Source: Aurantimonas aggregata (GTDB taxonomy: Bacteria > Pseudomonadota > Alphaproteobacteria > Rhizobiales > Rhizobiaceae). Taken from it: a stretch of 64,000 bases of DNA. Below the pieces are notes generated by a model, which worked only from the letters and a program-made list of their open reading frames with translations, was not told where the DNA came from and did not search any database. The stretch spans positions 248,001-312,000 of the forward strand of contig NZ_JAAAMJ010000002.1 in the NCBI RefSeq assembly GCF_010500835.1. The letters run 5' to 3'. Below are positions 42,712-51,842 of this stretch, one piece after another. Both the position numbers and the translations under genes were made by a program. Positions within the stretch are counted from its first letter, which is position 1. Each line of letters opens with the position of its first letter.

Positions 42712-42761
42712 TTGACACGGATGAGATTTGCTGTCACCATTTTTTCCGAGGCTTGGAAAAA
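42712..42761 (+). promoter_or_regulatory. xylF promoter with a probable ROK (XylR) operator
   Basis: TTGACA (42712-42717) lies 17 bases before a weak -10, CACCAT (42735-42740). Directly after it the inverted repeat TTTTTCC (42741-42747) and GGAAAAA (42755-42761) straddles the likely transcription start, with a 7-base centre. AT-rich arms like these are typical of ROK regulators, and binding here would block xylF transcription. Function is inferred from position. Confidence 0.65.
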
Positions 42762-42829
42762 GTCTCGATCGGCCGGGAGAACGGGCCGTCGTCGAACGAT
42801 CGGGCGCTTGAGCGCCGGGAGGAAAATCC

Positions 42830-43873
42830 ATGAAGAATCTGAAGCTCGCGCTTGCCAGCGCGGTGTTCTCGCTGGCTGTCGTCGGATCCGCGTCCGCCCA
42901 AGACGGCAAGACGGTCGGCGTATCCTGGTCGAACTTCCAGGAAGAGCGTTGGAAGACCGACGAGGCTGCCATCAAGGAAGCACTCGAGGCCGCCGGCGCC
43001 ACCTACATCTCGGCCGACGCCCAGTCCTCGGCTGCCAAGCAGCTCACCGACGTCGAATCGCTGATCAGCCAGGGCGCCGACGCGCTGATCATCCTGGCGC
43101 AGGATTCCGACGCCATCGGACCGGCCGTCGAGGCTGCGGCCAACAACGGCATCCCGGTGGTCGGCTACGACCGGCTGATCGAGAACCCGGAAGCCTTCTA
43201 CATCACCTTCGACAACAAGGAAGTCGGGCGCATCCAGGCGCAAGAGGTGCTGAAGGTCGCGCCGGAAGGCAACTACGCCTTCATCAAGGGCTCCGCCGCC
43301 GATCCCAACGCCGATTTCCTGTTCTCGGGCCAGATGGAAGTCCTCAAGGACGCCATCGATTCCGGCAAGATCAAGAATGTCGGCGAGAGCTACACGGACG
43401 GCTGGCTCCCGGCCAACGCCCAGCAGAACATGGAACAGATCCTGACCGCCAACAACAACGAGGTCGACGCGGTCGTCGCCTCGAATGACGGCACGGCCGG
43501 CGGCGCCATCGCGGCGCTCGAAGCTCAGGGTCTTGCCGGTTCGGTACCGGTCTCCGGCCAGGACGCCGACTTCGCCGCGCTGAACCGCATCGCCCGCGGC
43601 ACCCAGACCGTGTCGGTCTGGAAGGATTCCCGCGAGCTCGGCAAGCGCGCCGCGGAAATCGCCATCGAGCTCGCCGACGGCGCCGAAATGAGCGAGATCG
43701 AGGGCGTCGAAACCTTCAGCGACGGGCCGAACGGCGTCGAGATGCAGTCGATCTTCCTGACGCCGATGGCCATCACGCAGGAAAACCTCGGCACCATCAT
43801 CGACGCCGGCTGGGTGTCGAAGGACGTGGTCTGCCAGGGTGCCGACGCCGCGTCGGTCCCGGCCTGCGGCTGA
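42830..43873 (+). CDS. xylF: D-xylose ABC transporter substrate-binding protein
   Basis: XylF binds D-xylose in the periplasm. A signal peptide ends at GSASAQ. The mature protein opens [19 protein letters not shown], with the xylose-binding Trp/Arg pattern typical of XylF, and continues [10 protein letters not shown] and [15 protein letters not shown], characteristic of this family. It is 347 residues, and GGAGG precedes the start. It is the first gene of xylF-xylH-xylG. A GC-rich hairpin after its stop may keep XylF in excess of the membrane components. Confidence 0.95.
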   Translation: MKNLKLALASAVFSLAVVGSASAQDGKTVGVSWSNFQEERWKTDEAAIKEALEAAGATYISADAQSSAAKQLTDVESLISQGADALIILAQDSDAIGPAVEAAANNGIPVVGYDRLIENPEAFYITFDNKEVGRIQAQEVLKVAPEGNYAFIKGSAADPNADFLFSGQMEVLKDAIDSGKIKNVGESYTDGWLPANAQQNMEQILTANNNEVDAVVASNDGTAGGAIAALEAQGLAGSVPVSGQDADFAALNRIARGTQTVSVWKDSRELGKRAAEIAIELADGAEMSEIEGVETFSDGPNGVEMQSIFLTPMAITQENLGTIIDAGWVSKDVVCQGADAASVPACG

Positions 43874-43893
43874 TCGAACGATAAATGCTGAAA

Positions 43894-43917
43894 GGCGGCC
43901 GCTTCCGGGCGGCCGCC
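43894..43917 (+). terminator. Intercistronic hairpin between xylF and xylH
   Basis: GGCGGCCGC (43894-43902) pairs perfectly with GCGGCCGCC (43909-43917) around a 6-base loop. No T-run follows. It lies just past the binding-protein gene, where partial terminators or mRNA-stabilising stems are common in sugar ABC operons. The rest of the 186-base gap shows nothing else I recognise apart from the xylH ribosome-binding site. Confidence 0.5.
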
Positions 43918-44059
43918 GTCTGCGTGTCGGAAACCTGCGGTCCGGACGTGACGGGCGGCATCGATCCCGATAGCGTCGCACCAACAACAAACGAGCCGAG
44001 CATGCGGCATCCCACGGTGGAAGCCGGAAATGCCGCGTAGCTCCGCCAGGGAGGCGGTC

Positions 44060-45373
44060 ATGAGCCAAGCGACAACCGGACCCGCGGCCACCGCCGGCGG
44101 CGCCAAGAGCGACGGCGGCCTCGGCGGCTTCATCCGCGCCACGGAAATCGATACCCGCATGCTGGGCATGGTCGGGGCGCTGCTGGTCATCTGGGTGGTC
44201 TTCCACATCCTGTCCGGCGGCATCTTCCTGACGCCGCGCAATCTCTGGAACCTGACCGTCCAGACCGCCTCGATTGCGGTGATGGCAACCGGCATGGTGC
44301 TGGTCATCGTCACCCGCAACATCGACCTTTCGGTCGGCTCCATCCTCGGCTTCACCGGCATGGCCATGGCCGCGCTGCAGGTCGATATCCTGCCCGGCCT
44401 GCTCGGATTCAACAGCCCGTTCAGCTGGATCATCACGCTCGCCGTCGGCGTCGCCATCGGCATCGTGATCGGCGGCCTGCAGGGCTATGTCATCGCCTTT
44501 CTCGGCGTACCGGCCTTCATCGTGACGCTGGGCGGACTGCTGGTGTGGCGCGGCGGCGCCTGGTGGCTAACCTCGGGTCGCACCGTCGCACCGCTCGACG
44601 ACACGTTCCGGCTGATGGGTGGCGGCGCGACCGGCTCGCTCGGCGAGACCTGGACGTGGATCCTGGCGATCGTCGCCTGCGTCGCCGTTGCGGTGTCGCT
44701 GGTCATGGCCCGCCGCCGCCGGCATGGCTACGGCTTCCCGCTCCGGCCGGTCTGGGCCGAGGCCGCCATGGCGATCATCGCCTTCGCCGCGATCCTCGGC
44801 GCCGCCTGGATCCTCAACAGCTATCACTGGCCGTCGGCGATCGCCCGCCGCTATGCCGAGGCGCAGGGCATCGAAGCGCCCGAAGGCGGCCTGCAGATCG
44901 GCTACGGCGTCGCCGTGCCGGTGCTGATCGCCATCGTCGTCGGCATCGTCATGACCTTCGTCGCCCGCCGCACGCGCTTTGGGCGCTACGTCTTCGCCAT
45001 CGGCGGCAACCCGGAAGCCGCCGAACTCGCCGGCATCAACACCCGCTGGGTGCTGATGAAGGTGTTCATGCTGATGGGCGCCCTCGCCGCCCTCGGCGCG
45101 GCGATCTCCACCGCCCGCCTCAACGCCGCCACCAACGCGCTCGGCACGCTGGACGAGCTCTACGTCATTGCCGCCGCGGTCATCGGCGGCACCTCGCTTG
45201 CCGGCGGCGCCGGCACGATCATCGGCGCCATGCTCGGCGCGCTGGTGATGCAGTCGCTGCAGTCGGGCATGGTGCTGCTCGGCGTCGACTCGCCGCTGCA
45301 GTCGATCGTCGTCGGCGTCGTCCTCGTCGTCGCGGTGTGGATCGATACCGTCTATCGCAGGAGGGCCGCATGA
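44060..45373 (+). CDS. xylH: D-xylose ABC transporter permease
   Basis: XylH is the membrane channel. At 437 residues it is longer than ribose-type permeases, as expected for XylH, with about ten to twelve helices and the family motifs [20 protein letters not shown] and [21 protein letters not shown] precedes ATG 44060. Another ATG at 44030 lacks a ribosome-binding site. It ends in an ATGA overlap with xylG. Confidence 0.94.
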   Translation: MSQATTGPAATAGGAKSDGGLGGFIRATEIDTRMLGMVGALLVIWVVFHILSGGIFLTPRNLWNLTVQTASIAVMATGMVLVIVTRNIDLSVGSILGFTGMAMAALQVDILPGLLGFNSPFSWIITLAVGVAIGIVIGGLQGYVIAFLGVPAFIVTLGGLLVWRGGAWWLTSGRTVAPLDDTFRLMGGGATGSLGETWTWILAIVACVAVAVSLVMARRRRHGYGFPLRPVWAEAAMAIIAFAAILGAAWILNSYHWPSAIARRYAEAQGIEAPEGGLQIGYGVAVPVLIAIVVGIVMTFVARRTRFGRYVFAIGGNPEAAELAGINTRWVLMKVFMLMGALAALGAAISTARLNAATNALGTLDELYVIAAAVIGGTSLAGGAGTIIGAMLGALVMQSLQSGMVLLGVDSPLQSIVVGVVLVVAVWIDTVYRRRAA

Positions 45374-46206
45374 GCACGACGATGGAGGCCATCACCGATC
45401 ACGGTCCCGGCCATGTCGATACGGTCGATCGCAGCGGCGCGCCGCTGGTCGAACTGAAGGACATCTCGATCTCGTTCGGCGGCATCCATGCCGTCGAGAA
45501 CGCCTCGCTCGATCTCTATCCGGGCGAGGTCGTCGCCCTGCTCGGCCACAACGGCGCCGGCAAGTCGACACTGATCAAGATCCTGTCGGGCGCCTACAAG
45601 CGCGACAGCGGCGAGATCTTCGTGCGCGGCGAGGCCGCCGCGATCGGCAATCCGCGCGACGCCAAGGCCTACGGCATCGAGACGATCTACCAGACGCTGG
45701 CGCTGGCCGACAATGTCGACGCGGCGGCGAATCTCTTCCTCGGCCGCGAGATCCTCACTCCCTGGGGCACGCTCGACGACGGCGCGATGGAGGCCGAGGC
45801 CCGCAAGGTGATGGGCCGGCTGAACCCGAACTTCCGCCGCTTCAAGGAGCCGGTGAAGGCGCTGTCCGGCGGCCAGCGCCAGTCGGTCGCAATTGCCCGC
45901 GCGATCCTGTTCAACGCCAAGATCCTGATCATGGACGAGCCGACCGCCGCGCTCGGACCGCAGGAGACCGCGCAGGTCGGCGAGCTGATCAAGGAGCTGA
46001 AGAAGGAAGACATCGGCATCTTCCTGATCAGTCACGACATCCACGACGTCTTCGACCTCGCGGACCGCGTCGTGGTGATGAAGAACGGCCAGGTTGTCGG
46101 CGGCGCCAAGACCGGCGACGTCACCAAGGACGAGGTCCTCGGCATGATCATCCTCGGCAAGTGCCCGCCCGGCGCAACGCCCGGCCCCGGCGCGATGACG
46201 GACTGA
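45370..46206 (+). CDS. xylG: D-xylose ABC transporter ATP-binding protein (single domain)
   Basis: This is the ATPase of the xylose importer. Walker [13 protein letters not shown], signature [15 protein letters not shown], Walker [13 protein letters not shown] and the switch [10 protein letters not shown] are intact. The protein is 278 residues with only one nucleotide-binding domain, unlike the 513-residue two-domain XylG of E. coli. A homodimer should form, as seen in many rhizobial and actinobacterial xylose systems. The start overlaps the xylH stop as ATGA. A strong terminator begins at its stop codon. Confidence 0.93.
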   Translation: MSTTMEAITDHGPGHVDTVDRSGAPLVELKDISISFGGIHAVENASLDLYPGEVVALLGHNGAGKSTLIKILSGAYKRDSGEIFVRGEAAAIGNPRDAKAYGIETIYQTLALADNVDAAANLFLGREILTPWGTLDDGAMEAEARKVMGRLNPNFRRFKEPVKALSGGQRQSVAIARAILFNAKILIMDEPTAALGPQETAQVGELIKELKKEDIGIFLISHDIHDVFDLADRVVVMKNGQVVGGAKTGDVTKDEVLGMIILGKCPPGATPGPGAMTD

Positions 46207-46242
46207 AGCAAAAGGGGCGCCGAGAGGGCGCCCCTTTTGCTT
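46206..46242. terminator. Bidirectional rho-independent terminator between xylG and xylB
   Basis: The 16-base arms 46206-46221 (AAGCAAAAGGGGCGCC) and 46227-46242 are exact complements around a 5-base loop, with A-rich and T-rich outer ends on both strands. It serves the convergent xylFHG and xylB transcripts. This is the clearest intrinsic terminator in the window. Confidence 0.92.
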
Positions 46243-46273
46243 ACGGGCCTGGGGTTGCCGGGTGCCGGGACGA

Positions 46274-47728
46274 TCAGCCGGCCATGGCCGCCTTCACCGC
46301 CGGATAGAGCCGGCGATAGCGCTCGTAGGCTTCCGAATAGGCATCGACCTTGTCGCGCTCGGGCGTGAAACGCCGCGCGATCGGCGGCTCGGTCATTACG
46401 CTCTTCGGATCCTCGCCCGTCGCGGCGCACAGGCCGAGGCGGGCGGCACCGAAGGCGGCGCCGAAATCGCCGGCCTTGGGGAGCGCGATCTCGGTGTCGA
46501 GCACCGTCGCCATCAGCTTCAGCCAATAGGCCGACCGCGAGCCGGCGCCGACGGCGATCAGCCGCTGCGGCGAGGTTCCACCGCCGGCCGTGACGCTGTC
46601 GCGCATCGAGAAGGCGACGCCCTCGAGGACGGCCTGCGTCATCGCCGCCCGGTCGCTGCCGGCGTCGAGACCGGCGAAGACGCCGCGAATGTCGGCGTCG
46701 TTGTGCGGCGTCCGCTCGCCCGAAAGATACGGCAGGAAGACCAGCCGCCCCGGCTCGCCGAGTTCCTCGCCGAGCGCCCCGGTCAGCGCCGAGGGCTCTT
46801 CCTTCAGCAGCTGCGACAGCCATTCGACCGAGCCGGCGGCCGAAAGCGTCACGCCCATCTGGTGCCAGAGGCCGGGAATGGCGTGGCAGAACGTATGGAG
46901 AGCCGTCTCCGGCACCGGGTGATAGCCGGCGACCGCGGTGAACAGGACGCCCGACGTGCCGAGCGACAGGAAACCGGTGCCGGGTTCCGCGACGCCGACG
47001 CCGCAGGCCGACGCGGCATTGTCGCCGCCGCCGCCGGCGACCGCGATGCCCGGCGTCAGGCCGAAGCGCGTGGCAAGTTCGGGTCGGAGATGGCCGGAGA
47101 CGTCCGTCCCCTCGACCAGCCGCGGCATGTGATCGGCCGACAGGCCGGTCTTCTCCAGCATCCGTCTGGACCATTCGCGCCGGCCGGTATCGAGCCAGGC
47201 CGTGCCGGCGGCGTCCGACATTTCCGACACCGCCTCGCCGGTCAGCCAAAGCCGCAGATAATCCTTCGGCAGCAGGACGCGCCGGACCTTCTCGAATGTC
47301 TCCGGCTCGTTGCGCGCGACCCAGACGAGCTTCGGCGCGGTGAAGCCGGGGAAGACGATGTTGCCGGTGATGGCGCGGGACTCGGCGTCGTCGAGCTCGG
47401 CCGCCTCCTGGTGGCTGCGGGTGTCGTTCCACAGGATGCAGGGCCGCAGCACCGTCTCGTCCGCACCGAGCAGCGTCGCGCCGTGCATGTGGCCGGAAAG
47501 GCCGATGCCGGCAACAGTGGCGAGTGCCGCGCCATGCTCGGCCTTCAGTCTCTCCAGCGCCGTCTCGCAGGCGGCGATCCAGGCGGCCGGGTCCTGCTCC
47601 GACCAGCCGAAATGCGGCCGCTCGACGGTGAGCGGCACGGACACCGAGGCGACCGGACGCTGGTCCTCGCCAATGATCAGCGCCTTCAGCGACGACGTGC
47701 CGAGGTCGAGCCCGAGATAGTTGGTCAT
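46274..47728 (-). CDS. xylB: Xylulokinase
   Basis: XylB phosphorylates D-xylulose to xylulose 5-phosphate. The FGGY-kinase features are present: the N-terminal phosphate-binding [28 protein letters not shown], the metal-binding [12 protein letters not shown], the catalytic [14 protein letters not shown], and [18 protein letters not shown] late in the protein. It is 484 residues, normal for the family. xylA lies upstream on the same strand but is separated from xylB by the hicAB module, so the usual xylA-xylB pair is interrupted. Confidence 0.95.
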   Translation of the reverse strand: MTNYLGLDLGTSSLKALIIGEDQRPVASVSVPLTVERPHFGWSEQDPAAWIAACETALERLKAEHGAALATVAGIGLSGHMHGATLLGADETVLRPCILWNDTRSHQEAAELDDAESRAITGNIVFPGFTAPKLVWVARNEPETFEKVRRVLLPKDYLRLWLTGEAVSEMSDAAGTAWLDTGRREWSRRMLEKTGLSADHMPRLVEGTDVSGHLRPELATRFGLTPGIAVAGGGGDNAASACGVGVAEPGTGFLSLGTSGVLFTAVAGYHPVPETALHTFCHAIPGLWHQMGVTLSAAGSVEWLSQLLKEEPSALTGALGEELGEPGRLVFLPYLSGERTPHNDADIRGVFAGLDAGSDRAAMTQAVLEGVAFSMRDSVTAGGGTSPQRLIAVGAGSRSAYWLKLMATVLDTEIALPKAGDFGAAFGAARLGLCAATGEDPKSVMTEPPIARRFTPERDKVDAYSEAYERYRRLYPAVKAAMAG

Positions 47729-47752
47729 GAATATCCTTTGTCTGCCGCCTGC

Positions 47753-48151
47753 TCAGGCGGGTTCGTCGAGCTTCCGCCGGGCCGCCGCGGCGAGGAAGCC
47801 CGACCGCGTCAAACCGTGCCGCGCCGCATAGGCATCGATTTCCGCCAGTTCATCGGCGGCGATGGTCACGTTGACCCTCACCGCTCGTGGTGCACGTCGC
47901 GGTGACGCCACCAGGATCGCCACACCGTCGCGGTAATTGCGGTCCGTCATCACCGTTTCCAGCGAGGATGGCGCCGGCAGCGTCACCTTCTCTTCCAGCA
48001 AGCCGTCGACGTGCAGCGCGAGCGCTTCCTCGGCCATCGTGCGGGCTTCGTCGAGCGTCCGTCCGGCGGTGACGCACCCCGGAAAATCGGGAAACGAGAC
48101 GCCGAAATCGCTTTCGCCGTCCTGGTGGATGATCGCGATATAGTCGTTCAT
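47753..48151 (-). CDS. hicB: HicB family antitoxin
   Basis: HicB neutralises HicA and represses the operon. The N-terminal degenerate RNase-H-like fold is evident in [21 protein letters not shown], and the C-terminal part from about residue 90 ([20 protein letters not shown]) is a ribbon-helix-helix DNA-binding domain. It is 132 residues. Its ATG overlaps the hicA stop as ATGA, so the toxin gene comes first as in most hicAB modules. The DNA target is probably the dyad at 48344-48361. Confidence 0.93.
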   Translation of the reverse strand: MNDYIAIIHQDGESDFGVSFPDFPGCVTAGRTLDEARTMAEEALALHVDGLLEEKVTLPAPSSLETVMTDRNYRDGVAILVASPRRAPRAVRVNVTIAADELAEIDAYAARHGLTRSGFLAAAARRKLDEPA

Positions 48152-48345
48152 CTGGATTTCCTCAGTGAGAGCCCGGCCTGCTTTTCAATGCTCCGCAAGG
48201 TCCCGAGCGGCAGATCCCGCTTGGGGTGGGGCAACGTCACGAGGCCGGACTTCGTCGGATGCTTCAGCTGGACGTGACTCCCTCGCCGACGGATTTCGCG
48301 CCATCCATCGGCAAGCAGGACGGAGAGGATGGCACGACTATCCAT
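48148..48345 (-). CDS. hicA: HicA family mRNA interferase toxin
   Basis: HicA is a small double-stranded-RNA-binding-fold toxin that cleaves mRNA. The 65 residues have the catalytic His24 in RRRGSHVQLKHP and the typical opening SRAILSVLLADGWREI. Its start codon lies inside an AT-rich dyad that also looks like its -10 region, and no Shine-Dalgarno sequence precedes it. The mRNA may therefore be leaderless or nearly so. The module sits between xylA and xylB. Confidence 0.93.
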   Translation of the reverse strand: MDSRAILSVLLADGWREIRRRGSHVQLKHPTKSGLVTLPHPKRDLPLGTLRSIEKQAGLSLRKSR

Positions 48346-48361
48346 GTGTATAAATACACAT
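48344..48361. promoter_or_regulatory. Probable hicAB operator overlapping the hicA start codon
   Basis: ATGTGTAT (48344-48351) and ATACACAT (48354-48361) form a perfect 8-bp inverted repeat with a 2-base centre. It overlaps the hicA ATG (48343-48345) by two bases and resembles a -10 element on the minus strand. The AT content stands out against its surroundings. HicB's ribbon-helix-helix domain is the obvious candidate to bind it. Confidence 0.75.
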
Positions 48362-48383
48362 CGTCACCCATCCCCTTCAAGCC

Positions 48384-49694
48384 TCAAACGTAGCGGTTGA
48401 CCACGCCTTCCAGATATTCCTGCCGGCCGGAGCGGGGCTGCGGGTCGAGGCCGAGCGCGCGGTCGGCGATCGTCTCGAGCGTGCGGTCGCCGGCGAGCAT
48501 CGCCTTTGCCTCGCCATCCTGCCAGCCGGCGTAGCGGTCCGCCAGCGGCTGGCTCAGCGCGCCGTCCGCCAGCATCTGTTCGGCGGCCAGCAGCCCGCGG
48601 GCGCAGACGTCCATCGAGGCGACATGGGCGATCAGCAGATCATCCGGGTCGATGGACTGGCGGCGGATCTTGGCGTCGAAATTGAGCCCGCCAGTGGTGA
48701 AGCCGCCATGCTGCAGCATCTCGTGGAAGACCAGGGTGATCTCCTTGACGTCCATGGCGAACTGGTCGGTGTCCCAGCCGAGCAGGTCGTCGCCGCGGTT
48801 GATGTCGAGCGAGCCGAATAGATCGCGGGCATAGGCGAGCTTGACCTCGTGGTCGAAGCTATGGCCGGCGAGGATGGCGTGGTTCTGCTCGATGTTCATC
48901 TTCACGTCGGCGAGGAGGTCGTATTTCTGCAGGAAGCCGAACACCGTCGCGACGTCGAAATCGTACTGGTGCTTGGTCGGCTCCTTTGGCTTCGGCTCGA
49001 TCAGGATCGGGCCGGCAAAGCCGATCTTGTGCTTGTAGTCGACGAGCATCGACAGGAAGCGGCCAAGCTGGTCCATCTCCTGCTTCATGTCGGTGTTGAG
49101 CAGCGTCTCGTAGCCCTCGCGGCCGCCCCAGCAGACATAGTTCTCGCCGTTGAGGCGGTGCGTCGCGTCGAGCGCCGCCTTCACCTGCCCGCAGGCATAG
49201 GCGAAGACGTCCGGGTCGGGATTGGTCGCGGCGCCGGCCATGTAGCGCCGGTGCGAGAAGAGGTTGGCGGTGCCCCAGAGCAGGCGCACGCGGTCGTTCG
49301 CCATCTTCTCCTCGAAGATGTCGGTGATCGCCTTCAGATTGTCGATCGACTGCTGCAGCGTCTCGCCTTCCGGCGCGACGTCGACGTCGTGGAAGGCGAA
49401 GAACGGCACGTCGAGGAGGCGGAACATGTCGAAGGCGACTTCGGCCTTCTGCTTGGCGAGGCCCAGCGCATCGCCGCCGTGCATCCACGGCCGGTTGAAG
49501 GTCTCGCCGCCGAACGGATCGCCGCCCGGCCAGGTGAAGGAATGCCAGTACGCGACGGAGAACCGCAGATGATCCTCCATCCGCTTGCCCATGACCATGC
49601 GGTCCTTGTCATAGTACCGGAAGGCGAGCGGATCGCGGCTGTCGGTGCCGGCGAAGGCGATCGGCCGGCTCTGGCTGAAGAAGTTTGCGGTCAT
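48384..49694 (-). CDS. xylA: Xylose isomerase
   Basis: XylA interconverts D-xylose and D-xylulose with two divalent metals. The family residues are present: [13 protein letters not shown] with the catalytic His-Asp, the [11 protein letters not shown] motif, [18 protein letters not shown] with a metal-binding Glu and the Lys, and the metal ligands in [17 protein letters not shown] and [10 protein letters not shown] 49694 follows AGGAATT and gives 436 residues, the class II length. It lies downstream of the second sugar ABC transporter and upstream of hicAB-xylB. Confidence 0.96.
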   Translation of the reverse strand: MTANFFSQSRPIAFAGTDSRDPLAFRYYDKDRMVMGKRMEDHLRFSVAYWHSFTWPGGDPFGGETFNRPWMHGGDALGLAKQKAEVAFDMFRLLDVPFFAFHDVDVAPEGETLQQSIDNLKAITDIFEEKMANDRVRLLWGTANLFSHRRYMAGAATNPDPDVFAYACGQVKAALDATHRLNGENYVCWGGREGYETLLNTDMKQEMDQLGRFLSMLVDYKHKIGFAGPILIEPKPKEPTKHQYDFDVATVFGFLQKYDLLADVKMNIEQNHAILAGHSFDHEVKLAYARDLFGSLDINRGDDLLGWDTDQFAMDVKEITLVFHEMLQHGGFTTGGLNFDAKIRRQSIDPDDLLIAHVASMDVCARGLLAAEQMLADGALSQPLADRYAGWQDGEAKAMLAGDRTLETIADRALGLDPQPRSGRQEYLEGVVNRYV

Positions 49695-49780
49695 GGCGGC
49701 AATTCCTGGAGGGGGCGCGTCGCGCCCGTTCGATGCAGCACGTTGTGGCGAGCGCCGCATGGCGCGCGCCGGTGATGAAG

Positions 49781-49834
49781 CCCGTCCGCCGGTGCCCTGG
49801 CGGACGGGCCGTAGCCCGCTGGGATATCGCGGGC
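49781..49834 (-). terminator. Two stem-loops after the sugar-binding-protein gene
   Basis: CCCGTCCGCC (49781-49790) pairs with GGCGGACGGG (49799-49808), and GCCCGC (49814-49819) pairs with GCGGGC (49829-49834). Both lie in the 159-base gap between the sugar-binding protein stop and xylA. Without T-runs they may be weak terminators or spacers limiting readthrough into xylA. Confidence 0.45.
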
Positions 49835-49853
49835 CTTTAGCCGGATATCTCGA

Positions 49854-50816
49854 TCAGAACGGCGAGTCCGGGTAGAGATACTGGTCGGCGTTCTCCGGGG
49901 TCACCAGCACCGAGCCGATGATGAAGCGGCCTTCCATCGGCGCTTGCGACACGAAGCGGTCGGCGGTCAGCCGGATCGCCGTGGCGATCATCGCCGGCGG
50001 ATAGGTGACGTCGGCCGGAACCATGGCGTCCCCGGCCTTCACCCGCTCGATCATCTGCTTCATGCCGGCACCGCCGAGCACCCACATGTCGCCCTCGCGG
50101 CCGGCCTGCTTGACCGCCTCGATGACGCCGAGCGCCATGTCGTCGTCGGAGGCCCAGACCGCATCGATCTCGGGAAAGCGCGACAGGAAGTCCTGCATCA
50201 CCTCGAACGCCTTGTCGCGGTTCCAGTTGCCGTGCTCCATGCCGACGATCTCGATGTTCGAGCCTTCGAGGGCCGCCTCGAAGGCCTCGACCCGCTCGTT
50301 GTCGATAGTCGTCGGAATGCCGCGCAGCGCCACGATCTTGCCGCCGTCGGGGAGCTTCTCCTTGAAGTACTCGCCGGCGACGCGGCCGAAGGCGGTGTTG
50401 TCGCCCGCGACGTAGAGATCCTCGATGCCCTCCTGGGCGAGGCCGCGATCTACCACCGTCACCCATTTGCCGGCATCGGCGACACGCTTGACCGGGCCTG
50501 TCAGCGGGTCGGATTCGAACGGCAGGATGACCAGCGCATCGATGTCGCGCGTCGCCATCATGTCTTCGACGTCGGAAACCTGCTTGCCCGGGTCGCCCGC
50601 TGTGGCGAGCACGAACTCCAGCTGCGGATAGGTCTCCGTCAGGCTGTCGATCGCCTGCTGGGCATGGAAGTTCACGCCGCCCGTCCAGCCATGCGTGGCC
50701 GCCGGGATGGAGACGCCGATCGTCACCTTCTCCGCATCCTGCGCGATGGCGAGGCTCGGCAGTGCCAGCGCAGTGGCGACCAAGCCCGCCCCTGCCAGTT
50801 TCATCAAATTCTTCAT
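49854..50816 (-). CDS. Sugar ABC transporter substrate-binding protein (ribose type)
   Basis: This periplasmic type I sugar-binding protein has a signal peptide ending SLAIAQ and the periplasmic-binding-protein fold VTIGVSIPAATHGWTGG, VILPFESDPLTGPVKRV, and VWASDDDMALGVIEAVKQAG. It is 320 residues. GGAGGAA precedes the start. It is the third gene of the ATPase-permease-binding protein set, an RbsACB-like layout. The ligand is unknown; a rare sugar, polyol or inositol is suggested by the upstream oxidoreductase and isomerase. Confidence 0.9.
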   Translation of the reverse strand: MKNLMKLAGAGLVATALALPSLAIAQDAEKVTIGVSIPAATHGWTGGVNFHAQQAIDSLTETYPQLEFVLATAGDPGKQVSDVEDMMATRDIDALVILPFESDPLTGPVKRVADAGKWVTVVDRGLAQEGIEDLYVAGDNTAFGRVAGEYFKEKLPDGGKIVALRGIPTTIDNERVEAFEAALEGSNIEIVGMEHGNWNRDKAFEVMQDFLSRFPEIDAVWASDDDMALGVIEAVKQAGREGDMWVLGGAGMKQMIERVKAGDAMVPADVTYPPAMIATAIRLTADRFVSQAPMEGRFIIGSVLVTPENADQYLYPDSPF

Positions 50817-50843
50817 GTCATTCCTCCCTGTTGCGACGCGAAT

Positions 50844-51842
50844 TCAAGCCGCGCCTTTTCGACCGCGCTGCAAGACGACGGCCAGAATGATGATGACGCC
50901 CTGGATCGCCCCGTTGAGATAGGGGCTGACGAGGTCCGTCAGATTGAGAATGTTGTCGATCAGGCTGAGGATCACCACGCCGACGACCGTGCCCCAGACG
51001 CGGCCGAAGCCGCCCTTCAGGACGGTGCCGCCGATGATCACCGCGGCGATCGCCTCTAGCTCCCACAGGATGCCGGTGGTCGAGGAGGCCGAGCCGAGGC
51101 GCGGCACGTACATGATCGTCGCGATGCCGACGAGCATGCCCTGCAGCATGTAGGTGGCAAGCCGCACCCGATCGACGTGGATCGCCGAATAGCGCGCCAC
51201 CTGTGCATTGGAGCCGACCGCCGCCGCATGCCGCCCATAGGCGGTCTTGCGCATGACGATCTCGCCGGCGATGGCGACGAGGGCGAAGACGATGATCGGC
51301 CAGGCGATGCCGGCGACGCCGCCGTAATAGACCGGCCGGTAGACCTCCCGCAGCTCGAAGTTCAGCGACAGCGTGCCGCCGTCGGCGAGCCAGACGACCA
51401 GCGAGCGGAAGATGCCGAGCGTGCCGAGCGTCACGATGAAGGCCTCGATCCGCCCGACGGTGATCAGGATGCCATTGAGGAAACCGGCGGCGAGGCCCAG
51501 CAGCAGGCAGGCTGCCATGCCGACGATGATCGTGTTCCAGCCGATGCCGAGCACCGGCACCAGGGCGTTGAGGATGATGATCGTGACGCCGGCGAGGAAG
51601 GCCGCCATCGAGCCCACCGACAGGTCGAGCCCGCCGATCGTGATGACGAAGGTCGCGCCCACCGCGATGATGCCGATGAAGGCCGAGCGGGCGAGGACGT
51701 TGGTGACGTTGCCGGAAGACAGGAACTGGTCGTTCAGCGACATGCCGAGGATGACCAGCGCCACCAGCGCGACCAGCGGCCCCAGCACGTGGAAGTCCAC
51801 GCCCTTCCGGGGCTTTGCGACGGAGCTCGCTTCAGCCGACAT
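50844..51842 (-). CDS. Sugar ABC transporter permease (RbsC-like)
   Basis: This is an inner-membrane permease of the CUT2 class with about eight to ten helices. The conserved AFIGIIAVGATFVITIGGLDLS and RHAAAVGSNAQVARYSAI segments and the late AIAAVIIGGTVLKGGFG region are typical. ATG 51842 lies inside the 3' end of the ATPase gene (11-base overlap) with GGAAG upstream; a GTG at 51851 is less well placed. The product is 332 residues. Confidence 0.92.
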   Translation of the reverse strand: MSAEASSVAKPRKGVDFHVLGPLVALVALVILGMSLNDQFLSSGNVTNVLARSAFIGIIAVGATFVITIGGLDLSVGSMAAFLAGVTIIILNALVPVLGIGWNTIIVGMAACLLLGLAAGFLNGILITVGRIEAFIVTLGTLGIFRSLVVWLADGGTLSLNFELREVYRPVYYGGVAGIAWPIIVFALVAIAGEIVMRKTAYGRHAAAVGSNAQVARYSAIHVDRVRLATYMLQGMLVGIATIMYVPRLGSASSTTGILWELEAIAAVIIGGTVLKGGFGRVWGTVVGVVILSLIDNILNLTDLVSPYLNGAIQGVIIILAVVLQRGRKGAA

